DNA of 64,000 nt from Hydrogenophaga palleronii NBRC 102513 (GCF_001571225.1 NZ_BCTJ01000013.1:1-64000), one strand, 5' to 3'; positions 35,773 to 45,157 are shown, counted from the first letter of the stretch. The notes: generated from the sequence alone by a model not told the origin. Numbers and translations: made by a program.

Positions 35773-35880
35773 CGCTTTGTCTCGCTGTAAGGAAAAGTGG
35801 CGGCGGGCTCGAAAGGCCCGATCAAACGGAAGGCCAAAGGCCGGTGGTGTGGGGCGTGTGGCGTGCGTGTTGTGACGCGC

Positions 35881-36213
35881 TCAGTGGCCCATCTGCAGGA
35901 ACACGCGCCCGCCTTCGATGCGCACCGGGTAGCTGCGCAGATCGACCTCGCTCGGCGCGCAGGTTGCGCGGCCATCGCGGATGTCGAACTTGCCCTGGTG
36001 CAGCGGGCATTCGATTTCGTGGCCCTCAAGGAAGCCATCGCACAGGCGCGCCTGGCCGTGGGTGCAGGTGTTGTCGGTGGCGTAGACGCTGCCCTCGACC
36101 TTGTAGAGGGCGATGTCGCGGCCGGCCACGTCCACGCCAATCACGTCGTCCTCGGGCACGGCGCTCTCGGCGGCGGCATCGAACCAGTCGGAAGAAGAGG
36201 TGGTGTCGCTCAT
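35881..36213 (-). CDS. nagAb: Rieske ferredoxin of salicylate 5-hydroxylase (NagAb-like)
   Basis: A 110-aa ferredoxin from ATG 36213; an in-frame upstream start at 36279 would run into nagH. Cluster ligands are C50-T-H52 and C69-PL-H72 (NTCTHGQA and CPLHQGKFD). It carries electrons from the NagAa reductase to the NagGH oxygenase. It begins 14 bp after nagH ends. Confidence 0.9.
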   Translation of the reverse strand: MSDTTSSSDWFDAAAESAVPEDDVIGVDVAGRDIALYKVEGSVYATDNTCTHGQARLCDGFLEGHEIECPLHQGKFDIRDGRATCAPSEVDLRSYPVRIEGGRVFLQMGH

Positions 36214-36227
36214 GGTGTCGCTCTCGC

Positions 36228-36722
36228 TCAGATCGGATAGATGATGGAATTCGGGATCATTTCGCTGTCGTATACACACTGGCGCGACGCGAACTTCAGG
36301 CCTTGCGGCGTGCGCACGACCACGTCGATGTAGCGGCCGACGTTGAAGACCGTCGATTCCTGCGACAGCTTGGTGCGGAACACCGCGTAATTGGCCTCAG
36401 TCTCGAAGCGATCGGCTTCGGCCTTGTGGATCAACGGTGCACCGACCACATGCCGCTGGTAGTACGGGTCGTGGAACAGCGTTTCCCGGATGCCGTAAAC
36501 GCGGTCCTTCAACATGCCCTTGCTTTCGAAGAACAGCGTGGCCAGCGGAAAGCCGCGCTCGTGGTTCTCGCGCGGTGTGAGCTTGTAGATGCAGTCGTCG
36601 GTGAAGAACTCGGACCAGAGATCCCAGTTGCCGGAATCGACGGCCTGGGCGTAGTCGGCGTACAGCTGGGCGAGCTGCAGGTAGTCGGCAAAGCCGATGT
36701 TGACGGCAGGGTGGGTGCTCAT
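36228..36722 (-). CDS. nagH: Salicylate 5-hydroxylase small (beta) subunit
   Basis: A 164-aa ring-hydroxylase beta subunit of the NTF2-like fold. The start at 36722 overlaps the nagG stop in an ATGA, and MSTHPAVNIGFADYLQLAQLYADYAQAVD is the typical first helix region. The C-terminus ends SRQCVYDSEMIPNSIIYPI. Structural partner of NagG. Confidence 0.9.
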   Translation of the reverse strand: MSTHPAVNIGFADYLQLAQLYADYAQAVDSGNWDLWSEFFTDDCIYKLTPRENHERGFPLATLFFESKGMLKDRVYGIRETLFHDPYYQRHVVGAPLIHKAEADRFETEANYAVFRTKLSQESTVFNVGRYIDVVVRTPQGLKFASRQCVYDSEMIPNSIIYPI

Positions 36723-37984
36723 GCGTCGGCCTCCATCACTTCGCGCCAGTATTCGTACATGCCACGGATCAGCGTCTCCGTCACCATGTGGTCGGTGTCC
36801 TCGACGGTGCGGCCACCGAGCTCGGCCAGCGTGCGGTGGTAGGGCTTCTGCTCGAAGCCCATCTGCGACAGCTCGATCACCTCGCCATCGTCGGCCGACA
36901 CGAAGCCGGCAGGACCGAACAGGTTGGCCTGTCGCAGGCGGCGCTGCGTCATCTCTTCGGTGTCGTCCTCGAAGCCGAAATGGGTCCAGACAAAATCGAA
37001 CGAGCCATGCCCGTCGGGCTGTATGTGGCGCGTCGAGACGCTGTTGACCTGCTGCTGCAGGATCACGCTCGGAAAGAGCGTCATCATCACGGCCGTCGGC
37101 CCCTTCCACCAGGGCTCTGGCACGATGTCGAGGAAGCGCGGATCGTGCAACTCCATGCTCTCCTTGAAGCTGGAAACCTGCGTTACCTGCTCGGCCTTGC
37201 CCGACTGACCGCGTGTGGAGATCATGGCCGCGTGCCGGTGCTTCGCGTCCATCTTCAGCTCGCTCTTGTTGTCGGCGCGCCATAGACCGAAGGTGACGAA
37301 CCAGGTGTGCAACAAGCCCGGGTGGTAGGGGTCCTTGATGTTCTCTTGCATCAGCTTCCAGTTGCCTGGAATGCGCTGGCGGTTGTAGCCCAGGATCTTC
37401 AGCTGGCGCCCGTCAAAGAGGCGGTCGAAGTAAGCAAGGATGGTCGGGCCGAGGAAGTCTTCGAGCGATTCGATCTCGTGATCAAAGCTGGCGAACACAA
37501 CTCCTCCGCGCGTCGCCACCTTGAGCTTGTTCAGACCGTGGTCGGGGGTCTTGAAGTCGGCCGGCATGCCGCCGTTGACCTTGCCGTCCTGCTTCACGCC
37601 GCGCCGAAATGGAACGCCCTGCAGGTTGCCCTTGAGCGTGTAGCTCCACTGGTGGTAGGGGCAGACGAACTCTTTTTTGTTGCCGTGGCGTTCGCGGCAG
37701 AACTGCATGCCCCGGTGGGCGCAGACGTTCTCGACCACGCTGATGCCGCCGTCCGCGTCGCGCACCATGATCACCGAGCGCTCGCCGACCACCGTGCGCT
37801 TGAAGTCACCCGTGTTCGGCACCTCCGCCTCCAGCCCGACGTAGTTCCAGTGCTTTGTGTAGAAGAACCGCTCCAGCTCCTTCTTGTGCTGGTCCGGGTC
37901 GGTGTAGGCCATGAAGGGAATCCGGCTCGAGCTCTCAGATTCCCAATGGATCTTGGCGGGAAAGGTTCCGGTGGATGTGCTCAT
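36719..37984 (-). CDS. nagG: Salicylate 5-hydroxylase large (alpha) subunit
   Basis: A 421-aa Rieske oxygenase that converts salicylate to gentisate. Rieske ligands are C88-A-H90 and C108-PY-H111; the iron site lies in NIKDPYHPGLLHTW. Stretches such as RRGVKQDGKVNGGMP and WFVTFGLWRADNKSELKMD match NagG of Ralstonia U2 as I remember it, much more closely than general oxygenases. It forms one unit with nagH and nagAb. Confidence 0.93.
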   Translation of the reverse strand: MSTSTGTFPAKIHWESESSSRIPFMAYTDPDQHKKELERFFYTKHWNYVGLEAEVPNTGDFKRTVVGERSVIMVRDADGGISVVENVCAHRGMQFCRERHGNKKEFVCPYHQWSYTLKGNLQGVPFRRGVKQDGKVNGGMPADFKTPDHGLNKLKVATRGGVVFASFDHEIESLEDFLGPTILAYFDRLFDGRQLKILGYNRQRIPGNWKLMQENIKDPYHPGLLHTWFVTFGLWRADNKSELKMDAKHRHAAMISTRGQSGKAEQVTQVSSFKESMELHDPRFLDIVPEPWWKGPTAVMMTLFPSVILQQQVNSVSTRHIQPDGHGSFDFVWTHFGFEDDTEEMTQRRLRQANLFGPAGFVSADDGEVIELSQMGFEQKPYHRTLAELGGRTVEDTDHMVTETLIRGMYEYWREVMEADA

Positions 37985-38056
37985 TGCTTGTCTCCTGGTA
38001 TCGACATCGGGGTGGCTCCGTTGACCACCCCACTGACAGACCGCTCTCGTTTTCTG

Positions 38057-38752
38057 TTACGCCGTCACCTTGACGGTGATCCCACTCAGGCCGCTGATCT
38101 CGCCCTGCATCACGTCGCCCGCGACCACCGCGTTCACGCCTTCCGGCGTGCCGGTCATGATCAGATCGCCGGGCTCGAGCGTTTCGTATTCGCTGAGGTA
38201 GGCGATGCATTCGGACACCGACCAGATCAGCTTGGTCACGTCGGACGACTGGCGCGCACCGCCGTTGACGGTGACGCTGATGGCGCCCTCGTTCAGATGC
38301 CCTTGCGCTGCGGCGCGCGAGACCGCGCCGATGGGCGCGGACAAGGCGAACGACTTGCCGAACTCCCAGGGGCGGCCCTTGTCGCGCGCGTCGAGCTGCA
38401 GGTCGCGCCGCGTCATGTCCAGGCCGACGGCATAGCCGTACACATGGTCGAGCGCCTGGTCCACGGCAATGTTCTTGCCGCCTTTGCCGATCGCCACGAC
38501 CAATTCGATTTCGTGGTGGAAGTTGGCGGTCTTGGGCGGATACGGAATGCCCACGGGCGCGGCCGCATCGACCGCGGCATTGGCCGGCTTCATGAAGAAG
38601 AAGGGCGGATCGCGGTCGGGGTCCTTGCCCATCTCGCGGGCATGCGCCGCGTAGTTGCGCCCCACGCAGAAGATGCGGTTGACCGGGAACCGCTCGGCGA
38701 TGCCTTCCACGGTGAGCGAGGTGACGGGTGCAGGAGCAATGGCGTAGTTCAT
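38057..38752 (-). CDS. nagK: Fumarylpyruvate hydrolase (FAH family)
   Basis: 231 aa from ATG 38752 (an upstream start at 38776 is less likely). FAH-fold landmarks are [11 protein letters not shown], metal ligands in [12 protein letters not shown] (E81, E83) and D112 in [10 protein letters not shown], and the end motif [15 protein letters not shown]. It cleaves fumarylpyruvate to fumarate and pyruvate, the last step of the gentisate route. Located between nagI and nagG. Confidence 0.9.
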   Translation of the reverse strand: MNYAIAPAPVTSLTVEGIAERFPVNRIFCVGRNYAAHAREMGKDPDRDPPFFFMKPANAAVDAAAPVGIPYPPKTANFHHEIELVVAIGKGGKNIAVDQALDHVYGYAVGLDMTRRDLQLDARDKGRPWEFGKSFALSAPIGAVSRAAAQGHLNEGAISVTVNGGARQSSDVTKLIWSVSECIAYLSEYETLEPGDLIMTGTPEGVNAVVAGDVMQGEISGLSGITVKVTA

Positions 38753-38792
38753 GGGAGGCTCGGGTTGGCGTTGCAAAAAATGGGGGGGCGGT

Positions 38793-39839
38793 TCAGGCGC
38801 GCAACTCGCGCCACAGACCCAGTGCCTGCTGCACGGGACGGTCGGAATAACTGAAGAGCACCGTCTCGGCGCTGGCGTGGAACTGCACGGCGTGCCAGGA
38901 CGGCACGACCAGCACGTCGTTCTCGTTCAAGGTGTAGGTCACCCCCTCGACGCTGGCTTGCGCGCGGCCCTTCAGGCACACGTACACCGTGCCGTCGGTG
39001 CAGCGGTAGGCGCGGGTCTCGAAGCCGGCGGGGATGAGCTGCGAGAACGCCGCCATGGTCGGCATGGGCGAGCGACCGGTGGCCGGGTTGATGTAGCGCT
39101 GCTTGTGGCCGAAGTGCGCATCGGGCGTGCCTGCGGAGATCGCCTTGAGCGAGGCGATGGTGCGCTCCCACGGGTACACAAACACTTTGGTTGGCTCGGC
39201 CGGCTGCTGGTAGAAATCAACCGGCACCATATTGGCGCCGTAGCGCGCCAGGGCATCGCCCTCGGGCCGCAACACGGCCTGGTGCTCGGCTTCGCTCTTC
39301 TCGGCGAACCCGGCATCGAGGAAGCGCACGATGGGAATGTCGAGGCCGTCCAGCCACACCACCGGCTCGTGGCCGAGGTTGCCGTGGTCGTGCCAGGTCC
39401 AGGCGGGCGTGATGATAAAATCGCCCCGGCGCATGGTCGTCCGCTCGCCATCGACGGCGGTGTAGGCGCCTTCGCCGTCCAGCACCAGGCGCAGCGCGGT
39501 CTGGGTGTGGCGGTGCGCCGGTGCCACTTCGCCCGGCATGATCAATTGCAAGCCGGCGTACAACGATTGCGTGATGGAGGAGTGGCCTCGCAGTGCGGGG
39601 TTCTCCAGAATGAGCACCCGGCGCTCGGCTTCTTCTGCGGTGATGAGACGCCCGGCCTCCATCACATGCTCGCGCAGCTCGGCGTACCGCCAGAGCGTCG
39701 CCTCCACCGGAGACCGGGGCTGGGGTGGCACCAAGGCGCCAAGCACCTCCCACAAAGGCGTCATGCTGTGTTGCCCGATGCGCGCGTAGTACGCGCTGCG
39801 TTCCGTGCCGGTCTTGGTGGGGGTTGCGGTTGCTTCCAT
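38793..39839 (-). CDS. nagI: Gentisate 1,2-dioxygenase (bicupin)
   Basis: 348 aa from ATG 39839, 10 bases after the nagAa stop with a GAGGAAA ribosome site; a longer frame to 39998 overlaps nagAa and is discarded. The N-terminal cupin has Fe ligands H109-R-H111 ([11 protein letters not shown]) and H150 (TWHDHGN). The C-terminal cupin has [16 protein letters not shown]. It opens the gentisate ring to maleylpyruvate. Confidence 0.93.
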   Translation of the reverse strand: MEATATPTKTGTERSAYYARIGQHSMTPLWEVLGALVPPQPRSPVEATLWRYAELREHVMEAGRLITAEEAERRVLILENPALRGHSSITQSLYAGLQLIMPGEVAPAHRHTQTALRLVLDGEGAYTAVDGERTTMRRGDFIITPAWTWHDHGNLGHEPVVWLDGLDIPIVRFLDAGFAEKSEAEHQAVLRPEGDALARYGANMVPVDFYQQPAEPTKVFVYPWERTIASLKAISAGTPDAHFGHKQRYINPATGRSPMPTMAAFSQLIPAGFETRAYRCTDGTVYVCLKGRAQASVEGVTYTLNENDVLVVPSWHAVQFHASAETVLFSYSDRPVQQALGLWRELRA

Positions 39840-39849
39840 TTGCGTTTCC

Positions 39850-40836
39850 TCAGGTTCCCTGGGTGTAGAAGGCGTCGGCATACACATGCTCGGGCGCAAT
39901 GCCCTTCGTCCTGGCCACCAGCGTGGCGGCTTCGACCATGGGTGGTGATCCACACAGATAGGCTCGCCATCCGTCGAGATCGCCCAGGTCTTGCTCAATG
40001 GCTTGCGTCACCAGTCCGCCACGCTGCGTGGAGGGGTCGCCACCCGAACCGACAACCACATGGACCTTCAATTCGGGGTGCGCATGTTGGAGTTCCTTCA
40101 GCCACTCCAGGCCGTAAACATCTTTCGGCGAGCGAACGCCGAAGTACAGGTGGATGGGGTTGCGCATGCCACCCTCGATGGCACCACGCAAGATCGAGAG
40201 AATGGGCGCCAGCCCCGTGCCACCCGCCACGCAGAGCATGGGCGCTTCGTGCTTGCGCCGCAGGTAGGCGGAGCCCAGGGGGCCACTCACCTTCACCGCA
40301 TCGCCGATCTTCAATTGGTTGGCGATGTACCCCGTCACACGGCCATCGGAGACAAGGCGGACGTGAAACTCAAACATGCCATCGTCGCTGAGACCCGCCA
40401 TGGAATAAGGCCGGGCATGCTCGGGGGTGAATTGCAGTTGCACGTACTGCCCGGGCGAGAATTCAATCGGCTTCGCTGGCTTCAACACCAGCCGTTTGAT
40501 GTCATGCGTTAGGTCTTCCAGTTCAACGACCGTCGCCTTGACCATGCGCGCGGTGTGCACCACGACCTCGTCAGGCTCGGGGATCTCGATGGTGCAGGGC
40601 TCGGTGATGTACGTGCGGCAGGCCAACACATAGGCATCGCCTCCATTGATGGGGCGCTGCTGGTCGCCACCACCCTCCAGCACGTCGCCGGCCACCAGCT
40701 TGCACCGGCAGGTTCCGCACCGGCCCGCCATGCACGAGTACGACATCGGCACCTGCGCAGCGCGAAGTGCTTCGAGCAGATTGGCACCGGGCTCGACCTG
40801 GACGATGCGATTGAGGGGCTGAACAAGGACTTCCAT
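39850..40836 (-). CDS. nagAa: Ferredoxin-NAD reductase of salicylate 5-hydroxylase (NagAa-like)
   Basis: A 328-aa reductase with an N-terminal plant-type 2Fe-2S domain (C35, C40, C43, C73 in SCMAGRCGTC and LACRTY), an FAD barrel (ARPYSMAGL) and an NAD domain (LCVAGGTGLAPILSIL and AYLCGSPPMVEA). This FeS-FAD-NAD order is that of naphthalene dioxygenase-type reductases. First gene of the operon, divergent from nagR across a 118-bp spacer. Confidence 0.9.
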   Translation of the reverse strand: MEVLVQPLNRIVQVEPGANLLEALRAAQVPMSYSCMAGRCGTCRCKLVAGDVLEGGGDQQRPINGGDAYVLACRTYITEPCTIEIPEPDEVVVHTARMVKATVVELEDLTHDIKRLVLKPAKPIEFSPGQYVQLQFTPEHARPYSMAGLSDDGMFEFHVRLVSDGRVTGYIANQLKIGDAVKVSGPLGSAYLRRKHEAPMLCVAGGTGLAPILSILRGAIEGGMRNPIHLYFGVRSPKDVYGLEWLKELQHAHPELKVHVVVGSGGDPSTQRGGLVTQAIEQDLGDLDGWRAYLCGSPPMVEAATLVARTKGIAPEHVYADAFYTQGT

Positions 40837-40954
40837 GGCGTGACCAGATGGTCTATTTGGCTGTGGGGGAGCGCATGATCTCGCGCCACGAGCGATCAGC
40901 CAATAGAATCTCGTGAATACAGGACATCACTGGTAGTGATGATGGAGACGGCGC
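40837..40954. promoter_or_regulatory. nagAa-nagR divergent promoter region with ATCAC-N5-GTGAT dyad
   Basis: The 118-bp spacer holds the promoters of the catabolic operon and of the LysR gene. The dyad ACATCAC-TGGTA-GTGATGA at 40924-40942 contains T-N11-A, the LysR-box form. The same ATCAC-N5-GTGAT recurs at 41905-41921 and 45142-45156. On the minus strand a TATTCACGAGAT segment near 40908-40919 is a weaker candidate activator site. Confidence 0.6.
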
Positions 40955-41890
40955 ATGGAACTCACGGACATCGACCTCAACCAACTGGTTTTGTTTCAGC
41001 AACTCATGGTGGAACGCAAGGTGTCCAAGGTGGCGGGCAACCTGGGACTGACCCAGCCAGCGGTGAGCAACTCGCTGGCTAAACTTCGGCGCCTGCTGGG
41101 CGATGAACTGTTCCTGCGAACCCCTTCCGGCATGGTCCCCACGCCTTTCGCAGAGCAACTGGCCGAGCCGGTGGGTTACGCGCTGGGCATGATCCACAGC
41201 GGCCTGAACCAGCAGATCCGTTTCGACCCCGCCAAGGCCAAGGGCTCGGTCACGATCGGCATGACGGACATCGGTGAGATCGTTTTTCTTCCAGCGCTCA
41301 TCGAGCGCCTCAGACGGGAAGCGCCGGCCTTGACCCTCAACACTGTCAGGAACACCGCCGTGAACCTGCGGGAAGACATGGAGTCGGGCAAGGTCGATCT
41401 GGCCATTGGCTTGTTGCCGCAGCTGAAGGCCGGTTTTTTCCAACGGCGCCTGTTCCATCAGAAGTACGTGTGTCTCATGCGCAAGGGTCATGCGCTCGAC
41501 AAAAAGAAGCTGTCGGTTGCCGAGTTCCGCTCGGCCGAACACCTGGTGGTGATGTCGGCGGGCACCGGGCATGGAAAGGTGGATGAACTCATGCGCCAGG
41601 CAGGCATTGATCGGCCCATCCGTTTGACAGTGCCTCACTTCGTGAGCGTGGGGCACATCCTGCAAAGCACGGATCTGATTGCCACGGTGCCAGAGCGCTT
41701 GGCGCAAAAGCTGGCGAAACCGTTTGGTCTCTCACCGGTGCAACACCCAGTCAAGTTGCCCGATGTCGCCATCAATGCGTTCTGGCACGCCAAGGCCCAT
41801 CGCTCACCTGCGAGTCAGTGGCTTCGGGGTGTTGTGTTTGATCTCTTTGCCGAAGATGTCGTGACAACGCGGTTCGCCAATCAGAAGTGA
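40955..41890 (+). CDS. nagR: LysR-type activator of salicylate catabolism (NagR/NahR-like)
   Basis: A 311-aa LysR regulator. MELTDIDLNQLVLFQQLMVERKVSKVA then LGLTQPAVSNSLAKLR is the winged HTH of the NahR/NagR/NodD-like branch. The effector domain includes SVTIGMTDIGEIVFLPALI and LREDMESGKVDLAIGLLP, as in NahR. It is divergent from nagAa and probably responds to salicylate. Confidence 0.87.
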   Translation: MELTDIDLNQLVLFQQLMVERKVSKVAGNLGLTQPAVSNSLAKLRRLLGDELFLRTPSGMVPTPFAEQLAEPVGYALGMIHSGLNQQIRFDPAKAKGSVTIGMTDIGEIVFLPALIERLRREAPALTLNTVRNTAVNLREDMESGKVDLAIGLLPQLKAGFFQRRLFHQKYVCLMRKGHALDKKKLSVAEFRSAEHLVVMSAGTGHGKVDELMRQAGIDRPIRLTVPHFVSVGHILQSTDLIATVPERLAQKLAKPFGLSPVQHPVKLPDVAINAFWHAKAHRSPASQWLRGVVFDLFAEDVVTTRFANQK

Positions 41891-41903
41891 ATGCGGCGAC
41901 GCA

Positions 41904-41922
41904 ACATCACAGTGGGTGATGT
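41904..41922 (+). promoter_or_regulatory. Dyad ACATCAC-N5-GTGATGT upstream of the second lysR gene
   Basis: A perfect 7-base inverted repeat with a 5-base centre (AGTGG), 14 bp after the nagR stop and about 90 bp before the next LysR start. Same core as at 40924 and 45141. Confidence 0.65.
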
Positions 41923-42011
41923 ACTTCATTGACGACGGGCTCTTGACATACCGCCGTCGAAGAACCACGATCGCAGAAAGTGCGACCCACGACAAACCGA
42001 AACCACTCACC

Positions 42012-42941
42012 ATGCGAGCATCGCCGGATAAGCTTGATTTGAACCTGCTGAGGGTTCTGGTGCAGATTCACGAGGATCGGAAAGTCTCACTGGCCGCAGA
42101 GCACCTTGGCATCTCTCAGCCAGCCGCAAGCAGTGCACTTAAACGCCTGCGTGAAGAGTTGGGTGACAAGCTCTTCTCACCCACGGCCCACGGGATGGAG
42201 CCGACGCCAGTCGCGACGCAAATGATGCCCCAGATCAAAGAAGCGCTCCTGAACATCGGCATGGCAATGTCCCGCAGTGATGCATTCGATGTGGCTTCGG
42301 GTCCGCGCCAATTCACCATCGCCATGACGGAAATTGGGGAGCTCCACTTCCTGCCCATTCTGATGAAGGCTGCGAAGTCCATCTGCCCAATGCTGAGAAT
42401 CGCGACCATCCGGAACACCGACTCAAATTTGCGCTTCGATCTTGAGCAAGGGAAAGTCGATCTTGCGATTGGCCATCTTCCCTTTCTGCCGCTTGATTTC
42501 CAGCGACGGCTGCTGTTCACGCAAAACCATGCCTGCCTTTTTCGTCGAGGCCATCGACTTGATGTTGAAGTCCCGAGGCTGCAGGACTACTCGGCTGCAG
42601 AGCATGCGGTGGTCTGGTCTGCCGGCTCGGAGTACTCGCACATCGAGGAAGAGATCGATCGAGCCTGCGAGGGGCGACGCATTGGGTTGCGCATACCGCA
42701 CTTCTCGGCCTTGCCAGATGTGCTCGAGTGTTCGGATCTCGTCGCGACGGTTCCAGAAGCGTTCGCGCGGCGCAGCACCCGGCGTTTCAATCTGAGTTAC
42801 AGAGCGCATCCTGTGGGGCTTGCACCGCTTGAGATCTGCATGTTCTGGAACAAGAAGCATCGGAACGACTCTGCAAACTTGTGGCTGCAAAGCCTGGTCG
42901 TGGATCAGTTCAGAGCGGTGGGCAACGCTCAATCGCTCTGA
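42012..42941 (+). CDS. Second LysR-type regulator, NagR/NahR-like
   Basis: About 309 aa from ATG 42012 (MRASPDKLDLNLLRVLVQIH). An in-frame ATG at 41916 lies inside the dyad and adds 32 non-domain residues. HTH: LAAEHLGISQPAASSALKRLREELGD. The effector domain parallels NagR: FTIAMTEIGELHFLPILMK and LRFDLEQGKVDLAIGHLP. It is a paralogue of the neighbour, perhaps responding to the substrate of the downstream esterase and dehydrogenase genes. Confidence 0.85.
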   Translation: MRASPDKLDLNLLRVLVQIHEDRKVSLAAEHLGISQPAASSALKRLREELGDKLFSPTAHGMEPTPVATQMMPQIKEALLNIGMAMSRSDAFDVASGPRQFTIAMTEIGELHFLPILMKAAKSICPMLRIATIRNTDSNLRFDLEQGKVDLAIGHLPFLPLDFQRRLLFTQNHACLFRRGHRLDVEVPRLQDYSAAEHAVVWSAGSEYSHIEEEIDRACEGRRIGLRIPHFSALPDVLECSDLVATVPEAFARRSTRRFNLSYRAHPVGLAPLEICMFWNKKHRNDSANLWLQSLVVDQFRAVGNAQSL

Positions 42942-43038
42942 GACGAGAAGGAGCTCGGTGAGCGCTCTCGCTCTTGCGGTGTCATTCCTTTCATCGCACA
43001 GGCATGGGCTCTATTTCCTCGGCGAATACCGCAGCCCT

Positions 43039-43067
43039 TTGACAGGTCGTGGATGGGAGCGTTATTC
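43039..43067 (+). promoter_or_regulatory. Candidate sigma-70 promoter of the tannase gene
   Basis: TTGACA at 43039-43044, 17-base spacer, TTATTC at 43062-43067, about 100 bp before the esterase ATG. Confidence 0.5.
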
Positions 43068-43165
43068 GACACCGGCAATGAAGGCCTCGTTTCTCCCCAT
43101 GCCTCTTTGAGGGCGACTGGTCACCATGCGTGGGTTTCCACAACACGACGAGAAGTAGAACCACC

Positions 43166-45019
43166 ATGACCCAGTCCCATCCAATAGGCAGTTCACGCGA
43201 ACCTTCGCAGCACCGCGCCGGAATGCTTGCGCTTGCCACTGTCACCACCTCCATCCTGATTGCTGCCTGCGGCGGGGGCGGAGGCGATGGTCAGCAAGCG
43301 CTACCGCCGATGCCTGAGTCGGTCGCGCTCAAGTGCGATGAAAGCATGAAGACTGCGTTCAAGCCTGATTCGAAAACCACCGTTGTCCTTGTCAAAGCGT
43401 ACAAACAAGGCGACCCTCTCGCCTTGCCCGACACCCCAGGAACCCCCCCAGCCGCAGCAGCTGACCTTTGCCTTGTGAAGTTGCTTGTGGGTCCTGGCGC
43501 TCAGGACACGCCGCCCACTGCGGTCTCGAACTCTGCAGGCATCGGCATCGAGGTGTGGCTTCCTTCCCCCGCCAACTGGAATGAGCGGATTCGAAACGCT
43601 GGCAACGGTGGCTTTGCGGGCGGCACTCATGCCTCAGAAACCTTGATTGGTTTCGTGGGAGGCGCGGCGACCGCCGCAACGGGATTTGTTGTAGGGCAAA
43701 CCGATACGGGCCACTCGATCACCACGGGCGGCGGCAGCTTTCTGATGCGACAGGACGGCAGCATCAACACTCCCCTCTGGGAAGACTTCGCGCATCGCAG
43801 CTCCCATGAACTGGCGCTCAAGACAAAAGCCTTGACGAAGGCCTTCTACCAGAAGGACTCGAAGTACGCGTACTTCGAAGGATGTTCCACCGGGGGGAGG
43901 CAAGGCTATCGAATGGCTCAAGACCATCCCGAACACTACGATGGTTACGTGCTCGAAGCCCCGGTTGTGAACTGGACGAAGTTCATCAGCACCGAGCTCT
44001 ATCATCAGGTTGTCATGCAACAGGACCTTGGCGGTGCAATGGGCGACGCCAAGCTGAACACCATCAGTGCGGCTGCGACCAGCGCATGCGACGTGGTCAA
44101 CGGGCAGCATCTGGGTTTCATCACAGATCCCGGCGCGTGCCGATATGACCCGACCAAAGATGCATCCGTGCTTTGTGCCGGGGTGAGCGGCCATGCTGGC
44201 GTCGTTGGCACGAGCAACAGCCCATTCTGTGTGAATCTGGCAGAGGCCCGAGCCGTCAACAAGATGTGGTTCGGCCAGACCACGGACGGCACCTATGCGG
44301 ACCCAGCAATTGACAACGCAAGCACGAATACGCTTGCACCGAACCAGTTGTGGTGGGGTCTGACGCGTGGCACGAGTTTGACCTCACTGGCAGGCAGCCT
44401 GCCGTTTGCCATCTCAACCGATCTGGCTGCATTGCATCTCCAGAATCCACGTCTGGCCCAACCCGGCTTTGTCAATGCAACCGGCAATGGTGAGAATGGC
44501 TGGAGAGACATGACTTACGCAGACGCGGTCAACTCTTACAATCAGGGGCTTGCTTTGCAACCATTCTTTGGCAACATAAATGGGGACCATCCCGATCTGA
44601 AGGGTGTTCGGGATCGCGGCGCAAAGATCATCCATTTCCATGGCACGAATGACAACCTCGTCCCGCCTGCTGGCTCGGTGAATTACTACAACCGCGTTTC
44701 CAATGTCATGGGCGGCTTTGTCGAAACTGCCAAATTCAATCGACTGTTTTTAGTGCCGGGACGAGCGCATTGCCGTGGTATCGGCGCAGTCAGCGGTTCT
44801 GACAGCCCGGCGGCCGATGCCAACAACGTGCCAGCGCTGGTAGACGGGCAACTCTTCCAAGCCGTTGTCCAGTGGGTCGAAAACAAGGTGCCGCCGGAAT
44901 CGTTCGTGCTCAATAGCGCCGACTCAAACGTCTCGATTCCTATCTGTCCCTATCCGAAGAAGATCTCCCACGATGGGGTGGGTCCGATCAAGAGTGCGAC
45001 CAGCTATCGATGCCAGTAG
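43166..45019 (+). CDS. Tannase/feruloyl esterase-family lipoprotein
   Basis: 617 aa from ATG 43166. A lipoprotein signal, TVTTSILIAAC, is followed by a poly-Gly linker, so the enzyme is probably anchored outside the inner membrane. Alpha/beta-hydrolase catalytic residues of the tannase family are S241 in EGCSTGGRQG, D496 in HGTNDNLVPP and H535 in PGRAHC. The C-S and H-C neighbours give the CS-D-HC disulfide signature of this family. It hydrolyses esters of aromatic acids or phenols; in this locus a salicylate or hydroxybenzyl ester is a reasonable guess. A terminator follows at 45044. Confidence 0.85.
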   Translation: MTQSHPIGSSREPSQHRAGMLALATVTTSILIAACGGGGGDGQQALPPMPESVALKCDESMKTAFKPDSKTTVVLVKAYKQGDPLALPDTPGTPPAAAADLCLVKLLVGPGAQDTPPTAVSNSAGIGIEVWLPSPANWNERIRNAGNGGFAGGTHASETLIGFVGGAATAATGFVVGQTDTGHSITTGGGSFLMRQDGSINTPLWEDFAHRSSHELALKTKALTKAFYQKDSKYAYFEGCSTGGRQGYRMAQDHPEHYDGYVLEAPVVNWTKFISTELYHQVVMQQDLGGAMGDAKLNTISAAATSACDVVNGQHLGFITDPGACRYDPTKDASVLCAGVSGHAGVVGTSNSPFCVNLAEARAVNKMWFGQTTDGTYADPAIDNASTNTLAPNQLWWGLTRGTSLTSLAGSLPFAISTDLAALHLQNPRLAQPGFVNATGNGENGWRDMTYADAVNSYNQGLALQPFFGNINGDHPDLKGVRDRGAKIIHFHGTNDNLVPPAGSVNYYNRVSNVMGGFVETAKFNRLFLVPGRAHCRGIGAVSGSDSPAADANNVPALVDGQLFQAVVQWVENKVPPESFVLNSADSNVSIPICPYPKKISHDGVGPIKSATSYRCQ

Positions 45020-45043
45020 CAGGAGGTCTCTTCCAAAGAAGCG

Positions 45044-45076
45044 AAGCCAGGGCCCTTGCGGGTCTTGGCTTTTTTT
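45044..45076 (+). terminator. Rho-independent terminator after the esterase gene
   Basis: AAGCCA...TGGCTT stem extended by G-C and G-U pairs to CCC/GGG around a TTGC loop, then a run of T to 45076. Confidence 0.8.
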
Positions 45077-45140
45077 GCCTTTGGCCTGTCCTGGAAGAGT
45101 AGCGCTCAACTCGCGCTCTGTCCGGTTTGCGGCGGCGCAC

Positions 45141-45157
45141 CATCACCGTGGGTGATC
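45141..45157 (+). promoter_or_regulatory. Dyad CATCAC-N5-GTGATC upstream of the GAF/Fis regulator
   Basis: Third copy of ATCAC-N5-GTGAT, with centre CGTGG nearly matching AGTGG of the 41904 copy. It lies about 115 bp before the likely start of the regulator. Confidence 0.6.

Noticed and set aside
34579..35790. 403-aa open frame on the plus strand
   Set aside because: Antisense to livK, rich in Val/Gly/His, without motifs.
37307..38854. 515-aa open frame on the plus strand
   Set aside because: Antisense to nagG and nagK; no domain recognisable.
38751..40391. 546-aa open frame on the plus strand
   Set aside because: Antisense to nagI and nagAa; a shadow of the strong codon bias.
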